Positions 57,190-64,000 of a DNA stretch of 64,000 nucleotides are shown here, in pieces (positions within the stretch are counted from its first letter, which is position 1; every line of letters begins with the position of its first letter). A model generated the notes under the pieces. That model did not search any database. It was not told the origin of the DNA and worked only from the letters and a program-made list of their open reading frames with translations. The translations under genes and the position numbers were made by a program. Origin of the DNA: Cyrtodaria siliqua (taxonomy: Eukaryota; Mollusca; Bivalvia; Adapedonta; Hiatellidae); assembly GCA_037043455.1 (NCBI GenBank), contig JAWPHD010003272.1, positions 124,001 to 188,000 on the forward strand, in the 5' to 3' direction.

Positions 57190-58356
57190 GTTAACATTTC
57201 GCATCAAATATCATCCATCGAGGAAGTAAATATTGGACAAGGATATATAGTAACAGTGAATCTCTTGCAAGTCACATGGTACGACGATTTTTTAGCCTGG
57301 AGTTCGTCCGAATTCGGTGGCATGTCCAAATTAACTCTTCCCCGAGATTTCTTCTGGAAACCTGAGTTAGCGCTAACAAGTGGGTCATCAAATGATGACG
57401 TATTGATCGGAGAATTATTTTCACCGGCATTTTTGGAAATCAGTGGGTTAGTAACAATGTTCCCGGTAGGTTATTTTAAGACGAAATGTGATACAAACAC
57501 GCAATTTTGGCCATTCGATTCCCATGTGTGTTCCTTTCAAATTACATGTTCCAACTATGATTCGGATGAAGTTTTATTGCAGTCTCCTTATACTACCATT
57601 GATATGTCCCTTTACACTAATAACAATGAATGGACAGTTGAACGAACGGAATCGAGCTCGCTTGTGTTCTCGGACGCGTCCGCACCCATGAGATTGTCTT
57701 TCATTAGAAACAGTCTAACAATAAACCGAAGACCAATGTTTGAAATTGTACATAGCTGTATTCCAGTTATATTAGTATTTTCTCTTTCCGTGGTTACGAG
57801 CCTGGTACCAGTGGATTCAGGAGAAAGGCTTTCCTTTTCAGTAACTGTCTTCTTGTCATACGTGTTCATGAGTACTGCGACAGTGGCGTTTCTACCTAGA
57901 GATTCAACTCGTCTTACGATGATCTCACTCCTTATGATATTCGGAAGTATCGTAACAACGATAGGAGTTTTGTGGAGTGTTTTAATAGTTCGTATTTCAA
58001 AAATTACAACTGAGCAACACAAAATCCCGAAGATTTTGTCTAAAATGACTTCGTATACAATGTATAAGAAACATACACAAAAGCCGACGCTAGCAAAACG
58101 TAAACTGAGAAACGTGAAAGTTTTCAATATAGAGGACGATGTTGAAAAGGTAAATGATCATGAAGGCGGAAACGAACAAGATATAATCAACAATGCCGAA
58201 ACAGAGCAACCTATACAACAACACGATAATGACAATTGTTCTTGGACAGATGTATGCAAAATGCTGGACCTAGTCTATTTCGTATCTGTACTTGTAATCA
58301 CCGGAATAATGTATGTTGCTGTCTTGGGCAGATTGACATATAACAAAGTATTGTAA
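57190..58356 (+). CDS. Cys-loop (nicotinic acetylcholine receptor-like) subunit, exon 2
   Basis: One exon encodes 388 residues, giving a 440-residue protein with exon 1. Features in order: loop D-like VTWYDDFLAWS; FWKPELAL at the usual WxPD position; the Cys-loop CDTNTQFWPFDSHVC, exactly 13 residues between cysteines; M1 (PMFEIVHSCIPVILVFSLSV); M2 beginning GERLSFSVTVFLSYVF; M3; a ~100-residue intracellular loop; and M4 (MLDLVYFVSVLVITGIMYVA). The glutamate at the inner mouth of M2 suggests a cation-selective pore. The vicinal cysteine pair of alpha subunits is absent from the C-loop region (SSLVFSDASAPMRLSF), so it is a non-alpha or divergent molluscan-type subunit. Nearly the whole receptor in one exon is unlike classical nAChR genes with many introns. 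Confidence 0.9.
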   Translation, partial: VNISHQISSIEEVNIGQGYIVTVNLLQVTWYDDFLAWSSSEFGGMSKLTLPRDFFWKPELALTSGSSNDDVLIGELFSPAFLEISGLVTMFPVGYFKTKCDTNTQFWPFDSHVCSFQITCSNYDSDEVLLQSPYTTIDMSLYTNNNEWTVERTESSSLVFSDASAPMRLSFIRNSLTINRRPMFEIVHSCIPVILVFSLSVVTSLVPVDSGERLSFSVTVFLSYVFMSTATVAFLPRDSTRLTMISLLMIFGSIVTTIGVLWSVLIVRISKITTEQHKIPKILSKMTSYTMYKKHTQKPTLAKRKLRNVKVFNIEDDVEKVNDHEGGNEQDIINNAETEQPIQQHDNDNCSWTDVCKMLDLVYFVSVLVITGIMYVAVLGRLTYNKVL

Positions 58357-58484
58357 GTTAGTTGATAACACATAGTATCTGCCTTTCTGATATATCAATG
58401 TTGCACATAATGCATTTTGGGAAGTTATATTATCAACACTTGATAATTGCATAATAACTTATAATAGTGTACATAAATACAATG

Positions 58485-58490
58485 AATAAA
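58485..58490 (+). promoter_or_regulatory. Candidate polyadenylation signal of the Cys-loop receptor gene
   Basis: AATAAA about 130 nt after the stop codon, followed by T-rich sequence. Confidence 0.5.
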
Positions 58491-58697
58491 TACATATTTA
58501 GGATATACACACAAATAAGTTTCTTCAACTGTACAATATACCAAGCGAGTCGAGATGAACTTATGCGTGCTCTTGTGCCGTTATGCACAGTTTCACTTAA
58601 AACAATTCTTTTTGGAGATCGTGGCAATAGTTGAAGCTGTGCATGTATTCTTACTGTCAAGTAAACCCTTTTAATTTGCTATCCAACTACATATTTA

Positions 58698-59143
58698 GGT
58701 TTAATTCCACTAAATCAGCCGGAGGTGCTTGCCGGTGCAGTCGAAAGTAGTTCTGTATTAAAGAGTGCTAATCTTTGTTTTCTTTAAAACCTTTTTTAGT
58801 GCAATTTCCTGTTAATTTTTGTCTGTAACTGTATTCTGGAATAGGGAGCTCATCATGTTTTTGACAGTTTGTGATATAAATTTCAGAAGTGAAAGTAGAC
58901 AGGGTACGAAATTGCAAGGGGTAAAAATAGCTTTGACCTTTGACCCGGTATACAACTGAAGAAATGTTTCTTAGAAGGTATTAAACACCCTATTTCCTTG
59001 TTGATGTTTAATAGCAGACATGTTTATTTGCATGATAAAGTAAGTTTCCCAGAATTCTAACCAGGTTTGAGTTTTTAACAGATTGTCAACATTCTAAATT
59101 TACTATGGAAGGGCAATGGAGACTAATTTACGCTATTATAACC
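58698..59143 (+). mobile_element. 446 bp deletion derivative of the 2.78 kb element
   Basis: GGTTTAATTCCACTAAATCA through TTTACGCTATTATAACC. The first ~435 bp match 50083-50560, with small deletions such as the one near 58845, and the last ~12 bp match 52852-52863. The flanks TTTA and TATA are only weakly alike as a target duplication. Confidence 0.8.
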
Positions 59144-60539
59144 TATACATCCTCATCTGAGGAGTTACGTGCAAGTTGTGAACATTTTGTCAGCTAGTAT
59201 ATTTTCTCGTTCCTCCTCCACCTAGTCACCAAGAGTTCCCTGATGGTCTCTTTATATCATTTGTTCTACTATTATTCCAATCGATCTTTTTCTTTCTATT
59301 CCAATAATACGTGTATAAATTAAACAAACTGTCATCTCCATGTCAATTTGTGTTTATCGCCAACATCTTTAGTGTTTGTTAAATGCCAAGGAAAGGAAAT
59401 GCACTCTATAAGAATATTTCTTTCGTTCCAATCCTATTAACTTTAATCAGGAAGTTCGTCAGAAAAGGATATAACCCTTTGGTTTTACAGCGCACTGCAT
59501 GTTTAATGATTGATCCCCCCTCTACAGTCAGTCATTACGCTTCACTTTTCACTTGTCTACCTCTGGAATACCTCATCGGACTCTATGATTGCACCTACTG
59601 AAACCCCAACTAAGGGAGGTGGGTGCATGAGCTTTCGTCCCTCGGGTTTTGTGGTCGTACCCTAGATTGGTTTTCTCTTTAGCTGCAACTACTATGGCTG
59701 TTCAGTACGATTCTGGATACATTCGAGATGTTTATTATTTTGTACATGTTTCTTTAGTTAGTTTCTCTGGATGTGGACTTTATTGTTAGAGAATTCCTTT
59801 TGATGGTGTGTAGTTTGTTTTGTTTACACTGTTTGTTCTATTTGGGCGCTGAAGACAGGATAATAGCGAGGATTGTGCGCATATAAAATCGATTCAAGCT
59901 AACCAGTAGGCCTTATTGTCTACTGACCGTTCCAAGTCGGTAACCCTGTCTTCACCACTCTTTCTGTTGTTTTTTGTCTCTTTCATTGTATTATCAAGTC
60001 ATTGTTTGCAGTACAGTGCGGACCTACGATGCTATTGCGCTCGGACGCTGTGGTTTCTACAGGACCCTATATCTCATTTTTGTATGTATTTAAATATATA
60101 TGTTGTAAAAAAGCTGAATAAAATATGTTTAAACCAAACAAGTTTATAAAAACAGTCATATTGAGCGTTATATAAATTGGCAAAAAGAAGTGTTTATATA
60201 CATAAGAGCGTGCTATAAAAATCCCAAGTATTTGCTTTAGATAAAGTGTGTATATATATACATACATGAAAGCGAATAGCATACATGTTTCTTTTTTGTA
60301 AAACTGTGGACTTTGGAGATGCGGGAGTGATAATGGTAACAAACGTATCTTAAAAATGCTTCCAAAACGTCTTTATCGAGGGCACAATGACAGAAGAAAC
60401 CTACAGAACAATATAGAAAGTGTAGATTAATTTATTTAACATGTTTAAAGTCCTTTACCGCCATCAACAGGCACATTTTATAACAAATATCATGAATATG
60501 TGTACACCGTTTCTATACCTTATGACGACGGGGTATATA
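59144..60539. other. Intergenic, with a diverged R5 fragment
   Basis: CTACTGACCGTTCCAAGTCG + GTAACCCTGTC at ~59919 is an R5 relic. Otherwise AT-rich sequence without a supported gene; the frame at 59383-59601 has no recognised domain. Confidence 0.5.
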
Positions 60540-60825
60540 CATAACTTGCATATTTTGAGAATCCGAACTATTTATACACAATATAAACGGCTTTAACCAG
60601 CCAAACCACACACTCAAACTGGAGCGTCGAATTAAGAATTACCAACACATAATTTATTTTACGCTTATCCAATCACTGTATTGTAAGAACCCGTTAATAA
60701 ACCTATACATTTAGTCGGCACCTAGGCGCTATTATATGGATGAACACCTGGATATAGTTTTAATAAACGGGTTTGTAGTGTAATGTTGCCGTTATTTGGA
60801 GGGTTAGTTTCTTTAAGAATAAGTA
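60540..60825 (-). repeat. Dispersed repeat R3, copy 3
   Basis: The reverse complement carries CCCTCCAAATAACGGCAACA, AGGTGTTCATCC, AATTCGACGCTCCAG, GGCTGGTTAAAGCCG, TTTATATTGTGTATA, matching 675-930 and 7905-8185. Confidence 0.7.
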
Positions 60826-60984
60826 GAATGCTCTTTTAAAACAAGAAACAGGTAGAGAGCCCTATATAAGTGCGCCCTTAAATGTATTTGATGTTGGTCT
60901 TCTTTATAAGAATCGCGGCGTCCCGTAAGTTTTTCTACGTTGACTTTAAAATTAGTTATGTATTGATAATTATTTGAATAGGTT

Positions 60985-61168
60985 AAAATGTGGATTATAT
61001 AGAGATTATTTAACTGCTGGGATCGATTAAAGGGAAATTCTTGACGAGATGGTAGTCGTGCTTTTCTTGTAACGAACGAGCTAATGCGAGTGAGTGAAAA
61101 AAACACCACTACCATCGAAGGATTTCCCTATAATCGATCCAGCAGCTAAATAATCTATTTATTACATT
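60985..61168. mobile_element. Foldback MITE, ~184 bp
   Basis: The arms ATTATTTAACTGCTGGGATC + GATTAAAGGGAAATTC (61004-61040) and their inverted partner GGATTTCCCTATAATCGATC + CAGCAGCTAAATAAT (61120-61154) flank a centre with a second inner pair, ATGGTAGT/ACTACCAT. No coding capacity. Confidence 0.8.
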
Positions 61169-62834
61169 TTAAATAAATTTACGTATAATTTTAACTTAAC
61201 TTATTCGCTTTATTGAACGTTATCGACAGATGACGTCGACGTCAGCAACACTTTGTTGACGTCATAACTCAACGTCACAGTTAGTTATTTTTGTGTTCGG
61301 AGTTAGTTATTAATATTTAGCGATTATGAATATTATTTCACTGAGTAATTCCTATCAGAAATGTAATAAACTACAAGAACCATACCTTTGACCTATGGTA
61401 GAATAACGAAGAAAACTTCGAGACACCAAATTTGAATAGCTTTTAATTGAGTATATGCCTGCCGGTTTAAAGACAAAATGAGCATTGATTAATAGATCGA
61501 GGTGCTTTTTAATGATAAATACTTCAATATTACCTTCTGTAAATTTTGCAACATTAGCATGACAGGTTATTGGCCATTGTTATTGATGAACATCGATTGA
61601 AACCCACCAGCTATTGCTATGGTACAATACAAACGCTGAATGCCTCTACGCCTTTCATACACAATCGATAGTCTAAGTTCACTGAGAAACAACACTCAGC
61701 GTCACTTTGCAATATTTAGCCATATACTGTTTCGGGTCTCACACCTCTTTTATCTTTCATGAAAGCTCACGAATCTAGAGACATCAGGAAAACGGATAAT
61801 AATTATAAACATGTCTTCATGTTATGCAATTTTTAATTTAAAAAGGAGGATTTTCTTTGCCTTGCCATACACCTGCAGTCTAAAAGACAGATGATGCAGA
61901 CAATGCGATGTTTATATGAGGTTTCTTTCAAATTCCAGAAGTGTTTGATCGACGCACCATCTGTTCAGTTAGACAGTGTATGCATATTTTATTTTTCATA
62001 GGGGTCAAATAAATATGAACGAGAAAAGAAACCAGCCTGGTTAACTTATGCAATTAATTGTTTTGAATGACTGGTCTTGGCTATACTGAAGACATCAAAC
62101 CATCAACCAGGTTGGAAAAGGCTGTATACATTAACCCTATGTGAAAAATAATTGTGTTGTGAGACCATAACCATTTAACGTTTTATCAATAACCATAACC
62201 ATTTTTGTAATACACATAACGTTTTAAGTGCATTATCAATATGTATGTTTATTTATCATGTTTTTTTTATATATAAAATATGTCTAAAACATTTTGTTCG
62301 AGTATGTTTATGGTTTATCTTCTAAATACCGTTTTAACCATCTGAACCTAACTCTTGGGATTGTACGCGTTCGTATTTGTAAGGAATGAGTATTTTAGAT
62401 TGTATCGATTTCCTTCGTATTTAAACACGAATAGTTGTTTGATTAGAAAGGTTTGACGCAATATGCATTGACAATAAATTAAATGCGAATTGTTTGTTTG
62501 ATAAAAACAATATTGTTTTGTCGTATAAAATTGCTTCGCTTAATTGTCGTTAATTGTCATCACATCATTTCACTTTATCGCAACGTCACTTATCCTCTCT
62601 TTTTATATCGCAACACGGATTTCTACTTGTCCAGTGCATGTTTTATTGCGATGATACAATTGGCGCAGAATTAATCGTTTTACCCCTTAGCATTTTAAGA
62701 ATTCTTACTTTGTGTAGAGCCATTTCAGAATCGTCCGTATTCTCACACTGCGTATAAAATGTACATACATATTTACTTGTTCATTGTTAACAGCCAAACA
62801 ATAGTTTGTTTTGACTAGATGTAACTTATATCGT
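61169..62834. other. Intergenic, no supported gene
   Basis: AT-rich. Contains a relic (CATCGATTGAAACCCACCAG + CTATTGCTATGG...ACAATAC near 61590) resembling part of the MITE nested at 17371. Short frames only. Confidence 0.5.
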
Positions 62835-63430
62835 TATCAATCACACTAGCGTGTGTTTAGTGCTGTGTCGGCCGTAAAATGTTGCCTCGACTACAAATAA
62901 GTAGTGTTATTACTTACTGGTCCTTTGAGGTCTTTATGACTTTAAAGTAGAATATCGCTTAAGCCGGTGCTGGGCGGCGTGAGAGGTGTTGCACTCAACA
63001 TTACCTCTCATGAACAGGCTCAATAAAACCGAGTCAGCTACTTTTCCTTTGTTTGTGTTTGTTGCTTCCAAGGGATACCCTTTTCAGTTTTATTATCATT
63101 CACACTAGCGTTTGTTTAGTGCTGTATGGCGGCCGTAAAATGTCACCCCGACTACAAATCAGTAGTGTTATTACTTATTGGTCCTTTGATATCATCAAAC
63201 CCAATGTTTGTGGGTTTAAAGTAGAATATCGCTTAAACTGGTGCTAAGAGGCGTGAGAGGTGTTGCAATCTACATTACCTCTCATGAATTGCAACACCTC
63301 TCATGAACAGACCCAATAAAACCGCGTTTACTACTTTTCACTTGCTTGCGTTTGTTTCTTTCAAGGGATCCACTTTTCAGTATGTATTATCATTCACATT
63401 ATCTTTTGTTTAATGTTGTGTGGCGGCCGT
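62835..63430 (+). repeat. Tandem ~260-290 bp repeat containing R4, about 2.2 copies
   Basis: CACACTAGCGTGTGTTTAGT + GCTGTGTCGGCCGTAAAATG starts copies at ~62843, ~63103 and (diverged, truncated) ~63395. Each full copy ends in the R4 block ACCTCTCATGAACAG...CAATAAAACCG...TTTGTGTTTGTTGCTTCC. The second copy has an internal duplication of the TTGCAA...CCTCTCATGAA phrase (63263-63310). This is the longest R4-containing unit and may be an LTR-like end. Confidence 0.75.
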
Positions 63431-63560
63431 AAGAAACAAGTATAAAAGTCGAACAGGCAATGCAGCTTTCACAGAACACAAAACACGCAAAACGACAAAC
63501 ATGAATGGCAATGTTAATAAAGGCATATGACGTCACAGACACGAAAAGGGTTGCATGCAG
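63430..63560 (-). repeat. Dispersed repeat R5, fragment
   Basis: AAGTATAAAAGTCGAACAGG, CAATGCAGCTTTCACAG, GACGTCACAGACACGAAAAG resembles the R5 end near 12480-12610. Confidence 0.55.
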
Positions 63561-63689
63561 TAGTTATTAAATTACTTTTATATTTGGAAAGAAGATCAGG
63601 GTTACGATAATAAAATGGAAAGGTTTTACGAAGTTTATGGTAACGGAAGCCCTAATGGAGTGGCTTTTTAATTATACACAGAGTCCTCA

Positions 63690-63975
63690 ACTCGAGTACA
63701 AGCTCAAGAAAAACGAATAAGTTGAGACACATAGACCAGATAATAAGTTGCTCGGGAAACATCCACATCTAAATGGGGATAGTTAACAATATCAAAATAA
63801 AATCATCTCTCTTTTCATAGACTTTGCTAATTATTTCACCATTTTCAATGGCGAGATGTAAATCGAGAAAAGAAGCGTTAGAATCAGAAACATTACACCC
63901 TGACTGCTTTAGGATATATATTATGAACCATAGTAGAACAGAAAGGGTTGTCAATGTTCAATATATCTATAAACG
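63690..63975 (-). pseudogene. Frame-broken reverse-transcriptase-type retroelement fragment
   Basis: Minus-strand frames give IYPKAVR, then NVSDSNASFLDLHLAIENGE and IISKVYEKRDDF, then after a frameshift FDIVNYPHLDVDVS and YVSQLIRF, followed by a stop. This succession (FLDLxL...KxYxKRDDFDFDIVN...YxxYxSQLIRF) is one I recognise from retroelement RT proteins common in bivalve and cnidarian genomes, possibly Penelope-related. At least two frameshifts and a stop show decay. Confidence 0.55.
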
Positions 63976-64000
63976 GTAGTTCCATACATGATGAAAATAT

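Overview
This window looks like nuclear DNA of a bivalve mollusc. It is AT-rich and has spliced genes with GT/AG introns and polyadenylation signals. Protein families of animal nervous systems are present: rhodopsin-like GPCRs, a Cys-loop receptor subunit and a glutamate-transporter exon. Short non-autonomous DNA transposons, tRNA-derived SINEs, minisatellites and decayed LINEs are very dense, in a style typical of bivalve genomes. Species is not decidable from the sequence alone.

Layout. (1) 1-6.5 kb is repeat-rich. It holds a tRNA-like SINE head, two ~500 bp terminal-inverted-repeat elements (called MITE-A here), a mariner-like MITE, a decayed minus-strand LINE, and one well-preserved plus-strand exon of an SLC1/EAAT excitatory amino acid transporter. 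The 5' splice site of that exon is tandemly repeated about six times. (2) 6.5-12 kb is an old, diverged GPCR block ('unit 0') with a second decayed LINE, a 50 bp tandem repeat and GPCR copy A (10246-11271, minus). (3) 12.0-31.3 kb and 31.7-54.1 kb are two direct, colinear copies of a ~20 kb segment ('unit 1' and 'unit 2'). Each carries an intronless minus-strand GPCR (copies B and C) with a 27 bp minisatellite just downstream of it. The units differ by clean insertions: a SINE with a 13 bp target duplication, a 482 bp TTAA-flanked element, a 2.78 kb element, a foldback element, a 62 bp satellite present only in unit 1, and one MITE that lies in opposite orientation in the two units. (4) 54.9-58.4 kb is a two-exon gene for a Cys-loop (nicotinic acetylcholine receptor-like) subunit on the plus strand. 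(5) 58.5-64 kb is again repeats: a deletion derivative of the 2.78 kb element, a foldback MITE, a ~270 bp tandem repeat and a frame-broken retroelement fragment at the right edge.

The three receptor genes are a local expansion of one peptide-receptor-like GPCR. Copies B and C arose by the recent segmental duplication and copy A is older. Copy B has lost the arginine of the DRY-type motif and copy A has a rebuilt N-terminus, so they may be diverging in function. The receptor cluster, the transporter exon and the ligand-gated channel are all neural-type genes, but nothing in the sequence shows co-regulation.

No prokaryotic features (operons, CRISPR, ribosome binding sites) were found. All repeat-family assignments are from reading the sequence, without database searches.
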